33,166 nucleotides of DNA from Clostridia bacterium (GCA_021199295.1 JAJQII010000088.1:1-33166); one strand, 5' to 3'. Counted from the stretch's first letter, positions 19,001-26,475 are shown. Notes: generated from the sequence alone by a model not told the origin. A program made the numbers and translations.

Positions 19001-20242
19001 AATCGAGGAAAGGCTTGCCCTTTCGTCTTCCCCCGTTATTTCTATATCTTTAATCTGTAAATTATTTAAGCCGCCTTTAAGTATTTCTTGTATGCTGTCG
19101 CAGAAATATTGCGCCGCTTTAGCCTGCGGCAGAGATTTATTTGCGTCTATCGTAAAATTATAGCCGCTCTCTTTTTGGAAAATATTAAAAGTGATATGGT
19201 TGCGCATACCGCCCGCAACGCTGAAATCAAGGCTGTAATCCAAATCTGAACGGACGGAGAAATTGTAGAAGTTGAATACGTACTGCGACACAACGCCCAT
19301 ACCGCCGCCATCGCGGAAATAACGCAAAATTTCTGAATAGCCGCAGCCCTTGTTTTCGGAGGCGAGCCTTGCGGATTGCTGTACTTTTTTGCATACGTCG
19401 GCAAAACTGTCTTCGCCGTCTATCGTTACCCTTACAGGCACAAGCAAGGTGCAACAGCCTATAACATTAAGTTCTTCCTGCCTTCTGTTGAGCCTTGGCA
19501 TAAGAAAAACGGCATCCTTTTTACAGCTTGCGCACGCAAGGTAAACAGCCATTGCCGCGGCAAGCACGTAGGGCGGGGTTACGCCCTGTTCCACGGCAAA
19601 TTTTTCTATGCCCGATTTATCGCATGGCACGGTATATTTTGATATACCCTGGGAAGACGATGAAGATTGTTCGCCGTATATAGCCGATTCGAATTCGGCG
19701 TCGCCCAGATAATTAGACCAGAAAGAGCGTAAATCGCAAGGTTTTTGCGCCTCTTTAGCAAAAAAGGCAGACTTAAGCGGGGCTTTGCCGCCAAGCACGT
19801 CAAGCACCGACTGGGCAAACAGATTCATACCGAAGCCGTCGGTTATTATGTGGTGAAACCTTACGTAAAGCTGGACGCCGCCCTCTGCCACGGGTATAAC
19901 CTCGGCACGGTAAAGTTCTTCGGGATAATTTAAGGGCATACAGTCGCACTCTGAAATGTAAGACCTTAAATCTTCGGCAGACATAGCGTCTTTTATCTGT
20001 ACATCTATATTATTTTTTGAAGATTTTTTAAAAAATAAGCCATCTTCATCCCTGCAGAGCTCAACTGAAAAAATATCCGCAGAAAGCATTACAGCTTCTG
20101 CCGCTTTTTTCACGTCAGAAGCATTGATATCAGAAAAAAATAATTTTAATGAAATTGTATTGATTGACGCCCCTTCTACCGTTTCACTGAGGGCAATCTG
20201 CTCTTGCGATACGTTCAGCCGCATTTTTTCCATATTTTTCAT
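16070..20242 (-). CDS. Single-module nonribosomal peptide synthetase with terminal reductase (C-A-T-R)
   Basis: A 1390-aa synthetase. The condensation domain (about 1-400) has an intact HHIITDG (130-136). The adenylation domain (about 425-910) has YTSGTTGKPKG (568-578), FDIS (616-619), NGYGPTETT (709-717), SGDLGRF (791-797) and the A10 lysine Lys898 in SGKAD. The carrier domain has LGGDS with the phosphopantetheine site Ser952. The C-terminal reductase (about 1020-1390) has Rossmann motif GATGYLG (1032-1038) and YxxxK as YIYTK (1189-1193). Such reductases release the thioester as an aldehyde or alcohol. Aligning by eye to GrsA, the specificity residues read about D-I-F-H-L-A-G-I-G-K. Asp first and Lys last suggest an alpha-amino acid, but I cannot name it. 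A leading C domain implies acylation by a fatty acid or a partner module. Weak AAGG precedes ATG 20242, and Met4 or Met7 are alternative starts. Neighbours are the three partner-switch genes. Confidence 0.94.
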   Translation of the reverse strand: MKNMEKMRLNVSQEQIALSETVEGASINTISLKLFFSDINASDVKKAAEAVMLSADIFSVELCRDEDGLFFKKSSKNNIDVQIKDAMSAEDLRSYISECDCMPLNYPEELYRAEVIPVAEGGVQLYVRFHHIITDGFGMNLFAQSVLDVLGGKAPLKSAFFAKEAQKPCDLRSFWSNYLGDAEFESAIYGEQSSSSSQGISKYTVPCDKSGIEKFAVEQGVTPPYVLAAAMAVYLACASCKKDAVFLMPRLNRRQEELNVIGCCTLLVPVRVTIDGEDSFADVCKKVQQSARLASENKGCGYSEILRYFRDGGGMGVVSQYVFNFYNFSVRSDLDYSLDFSVAGGMRNHITFNIFQKESGYNFTIDANKSLPQAKAAQYFCDSIQEILKGGLNNLQIKDIEITGEDERASLSSISDGISYPVGSDTIPSLFKRVAKTYPDRIALYAGEKSFTFKQLDLLTDGIAGTLINKGVKSGDIVAFLLKRDYRLIPVMLGISKAGAAFVPIDAEYPSDRVGYIISDSRAKMLISSPDVPNAEGLGYVDVDSLFGENQAVELPCTEQSSLAYIIYTSGTTGKPKGVMLSHKGIANIVSPENNPFNRDAVKNCKGIVAVGSVSFDISLFEIFVPMFNGLFVEFGNEAAMKDAATLAAAIKRHGADILHCTPSRIAAYLKNKDFVSALKGIKVILSAGETLSSELATSLKQAGIRIYNGYGPTETTIGATITESCDVHTIGKPIGNAGIVILNDYNKCVPFGANGEICIYGAGVGIGYKNLDAETAKRFVPWNGKTIYKSGDLGRFSTDGRILYLGRRDRQIKLRGLRIELSEIEKAACSYTGITNFCACVRKEGNAEFLTGFYSVNNGNSVNAEDLKAYLRTCLAPYMVPEVLHELAEIPMTQSGKADVKALNKIPLVYNRSYRAPVTRAERIICDVFAEILGRDKVGLDDNYFELGGDSLGAVELLMQLEQRLGTGTTIDYGDLYKHPTPAMLSSNLLNSAKAEEGYDLTDLDYSGIDGLLAAKNDDAEYPLGNVLLTGATGYLGIHMLIELLKNPSPCKKVVCLVRNKGKMTAERRIKANLFYFDSNDYSEGYGSKWYAVSGDITTQGLTADEWPCKIDTIINCAADVSHFDYGGQLNTTNVEGVENLIQFALGQNARLCQVSTISVGGMDCLSIKKDIFTEEDFYVGQQIFNQYIYTKYMAEYKILRAAADKNLKFKLFRVGNLQGRISDGEFQMNKKYNAFTRSLISYVKIGAVPSSVYNSMVNFAPVDDTAKNIIALAGQGTLAALHVCPTHEMEFSRLFERIHTLGYDVKVLSDKEFANTVEDLKQTSEGRGKISGLMTERTDGSKRYIDVSCTSTNHLLENLGKGWSEITDSYIDNYLTALTEADLFLSEN

Positions 20243-20247
20243 ACGCC

Positions 20248-20544
20248 TTATTCTATAGTGAGTATATCTGAAAAGCCTGTTATTTCGAATACTTCTTGTA
20301 TAGTTTCGTTTACGTTTTGTATAACCATTTTGCCCTGCTTGTTCATAACCTTCTGGGCGGAAAGAAGTACCCTTAAGCCTGCTGAAGATAAATAGTCAAG
20401 GGATTCGAAATTCAACGTAAGATTTTCTATACCTGAAATACTCTTTTTAAGTTCTGCCTCGAGCAAAGGTGCTGTAGTCGTGTCAAGCCTGCCGACGGGT
20501 TTTAAAATTAAATTTGTTCCGTTAATCTGTTTTTCTATCGTCAT
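20248..20544 (-). CDS. RsbV/SpoIIAA-like STAS anti-sigma factor antagonist
   Basis: A 98-aa single STAS domain. The phosphorylation-site loop is LDYLSSAGLRVLL, with Ser54 the likely target of the RsbW-like kinase by alignment with the D-S-x-G-L motif of SpoIIAA and RsbV. The length is typical for the family. AAGGTG lies about six bases before the ATG. It sits between the PH-domain gene and the NRPS gene, with five bases to the latter. Its two predicted partners (phosphatase and kinase) are encoded beyond the NRPS gene, so the partner-switch module is split by the synthetase gene. Dephosphorylated protein would be expected to bind the kinase and free its target. Confidence 0.9.
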   Translation of the reverse strand: MTIEKQINGTNLILKPVGRLDTTTAPLLEAELKKSISGIENLTLNFESLDYLSSAGLRVLLSAQKVMNKQGKMVIQNVNETIQEVFEITGFSDILTIE

Positions 20545-20553
20545 ATTTTCACC

Positions 20554-21075
20554 TTAATTTTTTTTATTTGCTTTGACAGCTTCCACGGCATCGGAAAATG
20601 CCGAGCTGAATTCGTTGGCGTTTACCACATAGGAATATTTATCGCCGACGGTAGAACCGTTGCTTATTATATGCAGCCCTGGCGTTACCACGCTTACCGT
20701 GCTGTATTTGAATACAGCGCCCATCAGGCTGTTGCTTACCGTAACGGCGTCTGCCTTTTCGAGCACAATTTCCGTAGTTCTGCGGGCAAGGAAACCCTTT
20801 GTGCCTATAACGCGCTTATCGGTAAGTATAAGCCGCTCGCTGCTTAAAGACAAAATAAGCACTATGGCAAGGATTATACCGCCGACGGATAATAGAATAA
20901 ATATCACGAGCGAATAGGTCATGCTGAGCCCCATATTGCGAAGCAATACAAAGAGTAATAAACCCAAACCGCAGCAAGCCACGGCAAGCAGCCAATACCC
21001 TATAAACGGGAACATACTGTGTTTTATTTCTGCAAGTACGGTTTCGTCGTCGGCGACAGTAAAATTACTTTTCAT
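20554..21075 (-). CDS. Bacterial PH-domain (YdbS-like) membrane protein
   Basis: A 173-aa protein with two membrane helices (about 22-46 and 52-77) followed by a bacterial PH-like domain beginning LILTDKRVIGTKGF (82-95). The layout matches the bPH2/YdbS type of membrane proteins of unknown precise function. A GAGGG ribosome binding site precedes the ATG. The gene lies between the VirB4-like ATPase (11 bases upstream) and the STAS gene (9 bases downstream), tying the secretion-like half and the regulatory and biosynthetic half into one transcript. It is not a standard component of type IV secretion systems as far as I know. It could be a membrane adaptor, but this is inference. Confidence 0.8.
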   Translation of the reverse strand: MKSNFTVADDETVLAEIKHSMFPFIGYWLLAVACCGLGLLLFVLLRNMGLSMTYSLVIFILLSVGGIILAIVLILSLSSERLILTDKRVIGTKGFLARRTTEIVLEKADAVTVSNSLMGAVFKYSTVSVVTPGLHIISNGSTVGDKYSYVVNANEFSSAFSDAVEAVKANKKN

Positions 21076-21086
21076 ATTTTACCCTC

Positions 21087-23756
21087 TTACATAATATATT
21101 CAAACATATTTTTAACATAGGAAGACGCTATTATCTCCATATTCGCCCTGCTTACGGGGCTGGTGATAACAAAGGCGTTGCCTCGGGGATTGTTTACAAT
21201 TTCTTCCTGCTCGAGCTTATTTATCTCGCCTGCCTTTTCGTAGAGCTTGCACAAGTCGTCCATATCGTTGGGCGCTAAGGCGAATATAAACGAATACTGG
21301 CAGGCGTTTATTATTGCCGAAGATTTACGGGCAATCTCGGGGCTGCCCACAAAGTCTTTTATATTCTGTGTAATAATAATCTGCATGCCGTTGTACTTTC
21401 TTATACGCTTTGCAAGCTGGTACATAAAGTCGAGCGCGACGGGGTACTTGGTATCGATAAACACGTGGGCTTCGTCGATTACTACCACTACTTTACGGTC
21501 GGTGTTATGTTTGATGTTAAAGTCGCGGTTTTTGATAATTTCGTTATCCAGCCACTTTAACACAAGCAGCATCTGCGCGTTTGCAACGGTATTGTTTTTA
21601 TTGGCAATAAGCGTCTGGAAATTGAAAACCATAAAGTTTTCGTTAGACGTTATCGAGCTTTCGCCGTTCCATAGGTTGGCGTTACGCCCCGTGCCTGCAA
21701 ACTTGCTTATGTAGTTTACAAGAATTCTTATATTTCTCTTTGAATATTCGTCTTCTACCCTCTTTTGTTCCTCGGTTATGGTATAGAACAGGTCGTCGAA
21801 CGTGGGGTAATCGCCTGGCGTAAGGTTTGAAAGATCGGTATGCGAATTTATGCCCTTGCGCTCGTACATACGTATGACGAGATTGTTGAGGTATTCGAGT
21901 GAATCTGAATCTATGCCGACAAGTATCTGCTTGAAAAATTCTTCAAGGAACTGCAGATGTACAGAGAAGTTGCTCGTCGCACCGCCTTCGTCCGCCTCGT
22001 CGGAATCGAGAGAGGTAACAATCTGGAAAGGATTGAGCCGCCCCTCTTTAGCCGTGCCGACGTCTATCATCTTTCCGCCAAGGTTTTTGGTAAGCTCGCT
22101 GTATTCGTTTTCAGGGTCTAATATGTAGACCTTGGTATTTTCAGCCGCAAGGTTGGTAAGAATGGTCTTTGTGGAGAAAGACTTGCCGCTGCCCGATTTA
22201 CCTAATATAACCATATTGGAATTTACCCTTTCGAGATCGCGTTTGAAAAGGTCTATAATAACGGGGAAATCGTTGCTTGAGCCGAGCAAAATTCCTTTTT
22301 CGTCTACAACGCTGTTAAGCACAAACGGGAACACAGCGGCTATAGAGCTTGAATGTATAGAACGCGACATTTCGGTAAGGCTGTCTAACCGTGAAGGCGA
22401 CGCCGAAACGAAAGCCTGGAACTGTTTTGCAAAATTTTCGGTGAGTTTGAAGCCGTCTTCTGTAATTATTCGGCGTACACGCTTGCGGATATTTTCTTTG
22501 CCACCCAAACCCTCGCTCTCTTCGGGATGGCGGTCGTACATAGTGATATGTATAGTCGTTTCGTAAAGCGATTCGTTGCCGTTTTGCAGATAGGTTAAAA
22601 GGCTTAATAAAGTCTGGATATGCGTATCCTGGTCTATCATATCGCTTGCGCGCGACTTGTTGCGCGACTGGCTCAAAATTTCGTCAATCGAGCGGTTAAT
22701 GCGTTTTATTGCTACGTTCTGGGGTACGGGAGTTAAGTTCATTACCACTTTGGTATCAGAGATATTGAACATTTTGTATCCCCATGCGTTACCTACCGAT
22801 GTGGGATAATCTTTTATAGTGTATGTATAAGTATTTACGCCGTTTATTTTTGTGTTTTTTATGCCGAATGAAACATCGTGAGGCCTTGCCCAGCTGGCAT
22901 AATCTACCGGCTGTATACTGTCTATCTCGTCTTCTTTTACATCGTTCGTATAATTATATTTAAGGAAAATGGCAAGTTCTTTATCGTTAAGCTCGTGTGC
23001 GGATATTCCGTTGCCAGTAAAGGCGCTTACCGCGTATCGCGTAACCTCTTTTACCGCCGTTTTGTCGGTATCGTAAAAGAGCATATAAAAACAGGGGCGG
23101 TAAACCTTATCTTTCTCGTTAATAGCCCTTAGAATCTGCTGCCTGTTTTCTATAACGCTGGTACGCATATACAGTTCTTTTTCAGAAAGTTCGCCGCTTT
23201 CGGCTACCTTTTGCAGTTTCTGTTTTTTTACGTCTTCATCTGCTATGTAACTGTCTAACACAAAAGGGCGTTCGAGCTTTATAAGGCTTGCCTTCATAGT
23301 GCCTGTTACAGCCTTTATTACGCCCGCAAAGACTTTGTCTATAAGGAAATCCTGCTTTGAGCCGGAAAGCAGCCTGAACTCTTTAGGCATAATTTCCACT
23401 ACGCCTGCGCAATAGTCGTGGAAATCTATAACGTTGTCGCCGATAGCTACAAAGGGAACGATATTTTCGATATTGCCTTTACCCACAAAACCTTCGGAAA
23501 ACTCCCTGCGGTAAACAAGGAATTTAAGCCCCGAGCCAAACTGAGTGTATAAACGGTAACCATCGAAAGGTATATAAAGGCTTACGCCTATTACGATTAT
23601 AAATACCGCAATGGCAAGCCTGTATCTGAACGGTATATTTGACATAAGTAAAACGATAAGCAGCAATACAATCGCCAGACCTATCAGAACGTCTGCCAGA
23701 GTCAGATTTTTAAAAAATTCGATTTTTACCCTGGTTTTCTTGGGTATTATCCTCAT
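21087..23756 (-). CDS. VirB4/TraE-like type IV secretion ATPase with N-terminal PrgI/VirB3-like membrane domain
   Basis: An 889-aa protein. The N-terminal 70 or so residues contain two hydrophobic helices (about 20-38 and 46-62) and end in a PrgI-like FDGYRLY segment. This resembles the VirB3/PrgI-type subunit that Gram-positive conjugation systems encode separately. The rest is a VirB4-type ATPase with Walker A GKSGSGKS (519-526), Walker B VVVVIDEAH (756-764) and the downstream ITQN element (796-799), all intact. VirB4 proteins power assembly and transport by type IV secretion or conjugation machines at the membrane. A clear AGGAG precedes the ATG. It starts 35 bases after a terminator hairpin, so it may head a separate transcript or rely on readthrough. 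No VirD4-type second ATPase or relaxase is in the window. Confidence 0.92.
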   Translation of the reverse strand: MRIIPKKTRVKIEFFKNLTLADVLIGLAIVLLLIVLLMSNIPFRYRLAIAVFIIVIGVSLYIPFDGYRLYTQFGSGLKFLVYRREFSEGFVGKGNIENIVPFVAIGDNVIDFHDYCAGVVEIMPKEFRLLSGSKQDFLIDKVFAGVIKAVTGTMKASLIKLERPFVLDSYIADEDVKKQKLQKVAESGELSEKELYMRTSVIENRQQILRAINEKDKVYRPCFYMLFYDTDKTAVKEVTRYAVSAFTGNGISAHELNDKELAIFLKYNYTNDVKEDEIDSIQPVDYASWARPHDVSFGIKNTKINGVNTYTYTIKDYPTSVGNAWGYKMFNISDTKVVMNLTPVPQNVAIKRINRSIDEILSQSRNKSRASDMIDQDTHIQTLLSLLTYLQNGNESLYETTIHITMYDRHPEESEGLGGKENIRKRVRRIITEDGFKLTENFAKQFQAFVSASPSRLDSLTEMSRSIHSSSIAAVFPFVLNSVVDEKGILLGSSNDFPVIIDLFKRDLERVNSNMVILGKSGSGKSFSTKTILTNLAAENTKVYILDPENEYSELTKNLGGKMIDVGTAKEGRLNPFQIVTSLDSDEADEGGATSNFSVHLQFLEEFFKQILVGIDSDSLEYLNNLVIRMYERKGINSHTDLSNLTPGDYPTFDDLFYTITEEQKRVEDEYSKRNIRILVNYISKFAGTGRNANLWNGESSITSNENFMVFNFQTLIANKNNTVANAQMLLVLKWLDNEIIKNRDFNIKHNTDRKVVVVIDEAHVFIDTKYPVALDFMYQLAKRIRKYNGMQIIITQNIKDFVGSPEIARKSSAIINACQYSFIFALAPNDMDDLCKLYEKAGEINKLEQEEIVNNPRGNAFVITSPVSRANMEIIASSYVKNMFEYIM

Positions 23757-23790
23757 AAAAAACTCCTGTGTTAAATATCAATAAAAACGC

Positions 23791-23827
23791 AAAAACCGAC
23801 GGCAGAAAAAATACGTATGCCGCCGTG
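23791..23827 (-). terminator. Probable intrinsic terminator between the VirB6-like and VirB4-like genes
   Basis: On the minus strand CGGCGGCA (23825-23818) pairs with TGCCGTCG (23804-23797), with one G-U pair and a 13-base A/T-rich loop, and an outer C-G pair can be added. A T5 run follows (23795-23791). It starts about nine bases after the stop codon at 23835. With a relatively large loop it may be partial rather than complete. Confidence 0.65.
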
Positions 23828-23834
23828 TTTTGCT

Positions 23835-25322
23835 TTATACTGGAGGCAGGTCAGAACTATCTTCTTGCTTGTTCTGCTCCTGCTTCTGCTGTTTTTTCTG
23901 GTCTTCGCTTGCCTTGACGTTATCCCAATATCTGCCTAACGCATCGTTTTGTGTCTTGGGATCATTACGGCTGAGCTCGCCGTCTTTAACCCTTACCTGC
24001 TTATCGTTTTCCCCTGCAAACATAAAGTTAGGTTTATAATCTTCAGGCAATTTATGGGGATTTTCGGCATAAAAGTTATCCTGCCAGCGTTTGGCTTTAT
24101 CTTCGTCGCGGGTTTTAAGTTTGGTTTCCCTGAGTGACGCGGCACGGTGTTTTAACCTGTCTAAAGGCGTGGTAAAACCTGAAACGCTCTTTACCGCGTT
24201 GTATCCCCAAGCGCCTGCCCTTGCTGCGCCCCTGACTGTACCGACCGCGGCGCGGGTAGCGCCGCCAACGACACTCCGCGTAGCGCCCCATAAGCCGCGC
24301 CCTGCGGCGTCGCTTTCTGCCAGAGCCTGCGAGCCTGCGCCCGAATTGATAATATTACCGAACCAAGCCATTGATTTATTTACGGCAAATGCGCCGCCCA
24401 CTATAAAGAACAAGCGTATAAGCCAGATTTGTTTATTGCTTGAAAGACCGAAATCCAAATCCATTATCATTGGTATAACAATGAAATAAAGATTTATGGT
24501 AAGTACTATGCTGTACGATATTAAAAACCTGTTTATAACCTCGTCGCGCCACGATTTAAACCTTGCACCGCCATCCAGAACCGAAGACGACGCGGCGACA
24601 GGCGCTATAAGATACAAACCCAGTATAGCGAAAATCCTTTCTACAAACGTGAACAGCGATTTTATAAACAGCACCAGTACTACTATCGAAGAAAGATATC
24701 CGAGAAACCAGTTAAAACTGCTGTTTACTTTGTAATATAACTCAACTGTATCCAGATCCATATAATCGAGAGAGCCCGTCATAAACCCGGCGGCGTCTGT
24801 CAGGCTGCCGCTGATACTGTCGTACCCGGTTATGTACAACAAAATACCGCCTATCTTATAGCCTGAATAAGAGCTGTAGCCGTTTACCGTACCCGTGGCG
24901 CTGTATATCTCGCTTGAATAGGGGTTTGTGGCAAGGTCGAACTGCTGTACAAAAGTTACCAAAAGCGTGCTGGCGGCTATCATAATTACAGGCACAAGGA
25001 TAAACATAAGGCTGCTTTTCATTGCAGAGCCGAGTATTGCCGCAATGCTGCGCTGCTCCCTTTCTTCCAGATACTGTTTGCGTATTATGGCAATAATCGT
25101 AAACAGCACCAAAAGGATAACGCTTAAACTTACTACAAGTAAAAACGATCGCGTTACAGTATAGCTCGACAATAGATATGTAAGCAAATCCTCGGATTCA
25201 GTTGAAGAAATTTCTATTGAATTAAGGCCGGCGAGTATCCTGAACACGTCGACAATAAAATCTATAAGGTACAATATATATTTAAATATACTATATAGAA
25301 ATTCCCAAAACCAATCAAACAT
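23835..25322 (-). CDS. VirB6/TrbL-like polytopic membrane protein of a Gram-positive type IV secretion system
   Basis: A 495-aa protein with about six to seven membrane segments in the first 340 residues and a long, charged, Ala/Gly- then Gln/Lys-rich cytoplasmic tail (about 345-495). The segment LYLIAPVAASS followed by LDGGARFKSWRDE resembles the signature of VirB6-like proteins of Firmicutes conjugative elements, where a proline-bearing helix precedes a GxRFKxWR block. Such proteins form the inner-membrane channel. GGGG lies seven bases before the ATG (25330-25333). Neighbours are the VirB2-like protein and the secreted protein upstream and the VirB4-like ATPase downstream. The family is called from layout and motif rather than a strong alignment. 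Confidence 0.8.
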   Translation of the reverse strand: MFDWFWEFLYSIFKYILYLIDFIVDVFRILAGLNSIEISSTESEDLLTYLLSSYTVTRSFLLVVSLSVILLVLFTIIAIIRKQYLEEREQRSIAAILGSAMKSSLMFILVPVIMIAASTLLVTFVQQFDLATNPYSSEIYSATGTVNGYSSYSGYKIGGILLYITGYDSISGSLTDAAGFMTGSLDYMDLDTVELYYKVNSSFNWFLGYLSSIVVLVLFIKSLFTFVERIFAILGLYLIAPVAASSSVLDGGARFKSWRDEVINRFLISYSIVLTINLYFIVIPMIMDLDFGLSSNKQIWLIRLFFIVGGAFAVNKSMAWFGNIINSGAGSQALAESDAAGRGLWGATRSVVGGATRAAVGTVRGAARAGAWGYNAVKSVSGFTTPLDRLKHRAASLRETKLKTRDEDKAKRWQDNFYAENPHKLPEDYKPNFMFAGENDKQVRVKDGELSRNDPKTQNDALGRYWDNVKASEDQKKQQKQEQNKQEDSSDLPPV

Positions 25323-25333
25323 TTAAAAACCCC

Positions 25334-25352
25334 GTTTGCGCCTGCCGCAAAC
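25334..25352 (-). other. Perfect 7-bp stem-loop in the leader of the VirB6-like gene
   Basis: GTTTGCG (25334-25340) and CGCAAAC (25346-25352) form a perfect inverted repeat with a five-base loop in the 39-base gap. On the minus strand it is followed by GGGGTTTTTAAATG, which also holds the ribosome binding site and start codon. It could be an RNA processing or stability element, a weak terminator, or a structure limiting translation of the next gene. Confidence 0.5.
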
Positions 25353-25361
25353 TTAACATCA

Positions 25362-26159
25362 TCAGTTGCCAGAACTTTCGGAAGACGAGCTGCTCGAGCT
25401 TGAACTTGAACTATTTACGTAAAGCAACGGTTTATCGAAGGAAAACTTTATATCGTTATCTTCGTACTGCGTAAAAGCATATTTGTAGGTGGTAACCTGC
25501 TGCCCTTGCCCGTTGTCGGTCGTTTCTGAAGTGACAGCCACGGAATAATCGTTATTTTCGTAAAAGACGATTGTAAGATAACTTCCGTCGTTTACCGTGA
25601 TAGCGCTTGAAAAGACTTTATAAATATTAGTCCACCCTTTAGAAAGGATAGTGCTGCCGCTTACAAGCATATTATCGGTATCGATAGCGTAAGCCGTATC
25701 GCCATCCTGGTACAGTGTGCCCGTGGTGTCTTCGGTATCAGATAAAACATAGTCAGCCGTATTGCTTTCGGGCAGAGAGGAAGCGACAAAAATGCCGTAG
25801 TTAAGCGTTACCTCGTCTGAACCTTCGTAATATAAATACAGCGAAAATTCGCTTACGGTTGAAGACGGGTATTGGTTGTCGTCGCCGGAGTCTGCCTCGA
25901 TAGCTATGGCACGGTAGGCATATATATCCACCGTATCGGTATGAAGATCGCTTGTATTGCTTGATAAGTCCACCTCGTCCGTTCCCACAAAGTCTGACAT
26001 ATTAGTCGAATGGGAAGATAAATCCCAGGGTATTGTGTAAACGTGGGGGAAACGGGTGTTGTATTCAGTCATATCTTCTACGCCGAGCGAAAAGCAGGCG
26101 CAGAAGAAAGACACAAACACAGCAAGGACGGCTGCAAACGCACAATTAACGCTACGCAC
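25362..26159 (-). CDS. Secreted or lipid-anchored protein with poly-Ser C-terminus; function unknown
   Basis: A 265-aa protein starting with GTG directly after the stop codon of the VirB2-like gene (TAAGTG). The N-terminus has a hydrophobic signal segment (about 8-24, AFAAVLAVFVSFFCACF) with Cys20 and Cys22. The FCAC tetrad is a poor but possible lipobox, so it is either a lipoprotein or a plain secreted protein. The body is Asp/Ser/Thr/Tyr-rich and looks beta-structured (for example YLTIVFYEN and YSVAVTSETT). It ends in a run of about ten serines plus ESSGN. No clear Shine-Dalgarno is visible, so translation is probably coupled. I do not recognise a family. Its position between VirB2- and VirB6-like genes suggests an accessory surface component of the same apparatus. 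Confidence 0.8.
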   Translation of the reverse strand: MRSVNCAFAAVLAVFVSFFCACFSLGVEDMTEYNTRFPHVYTIPWDLSSHSTNMSDFVGTDEVDLSSNTSDLHTDTVDIYAYRAIAIEADSGDDNQYPSSTVSEFSLYLYYEGSDEVTLNYGIFVASSLPESNTADYVLSDTEDTTGTLYQDGDTAYAIDTDNMLVSGSTILSKGWTNIYKVFSSAITVNDGSYLTIVFYENNDYSVAVTSETTDNGQGQQVTTYKYAFTQYEDNDIKFSFDKPLLYVNSSSSSSSSSSSESSGN

Positions 26160-26444
26160 TTAGTTACTACTGTAATATGAAGTGATTTGTGACTGAAGCC
26201 AATCGTTAAGCTGGGGTTCAAGGGCAAGAAGCACAGCTATGAGTACGAAAATAAGTACAAAGCCGATTATGGCATTGCGCAGTGCGGCTTTAGCCTTATC
26301 TCTGTCTTGCGCTTCTTCTGCTTTGGCAAACTTTACGCCGAGTACGATACACCATATCATACCGAGTGCCGTAACCAAAGTTAAAGCTGCGGGCAACAGA
26401 TCTTCGATGACTTCCACCACGACGTTGACCATATCATCAAACAT
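26160..26444 (-). CDS. Small two-helix VirB2/TrbC/Maff2-like protein (pilin-like)
   Basis: A 94-aa protein with two membrane helices (about 17-38 and 57-76) separated by a short charged loop containing KFAKAEEAQDRDKAKAALRN, with a short polar C-terminus. This size and hairpin layout, with a charged Lys/Ala-rich loop before a conserved NAIIGF helix, fits VirB2/TrbC or Maff2-type subunits of Gram-positive type IV secretion and conjugation systems. AAGGAG precedes the ATG by eight bases. It is followed immediately by the secreted protein and then the VirB6-like gene. Holin-like proteins have a similar layout, but the neighbours favour the secretion role. Confidence 0.75.
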   Translation of the reverse strand: MFDDMVNVVVEVIEDLLPAALTLVTALGMIWCIVLGVKFAKAEEAQDRDKAKAALRNAIIGFVLIFVLIAVLLALEPQLNDWLQSQITSYYSSN

Positions 26445-26475
26445 AAAATTTTCTCCTTAAAAAAGATTTTATCTC

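Noticed and set aside
26160..26444. The 94-aa protein as the missing bacteriocin precursor for the C39 exporter
   Set aside because: It has two full membrane helices and no leader with a double-Gly type cleavage site, and its neighbours are VirB6/VirB4-like genes far from the exporter.
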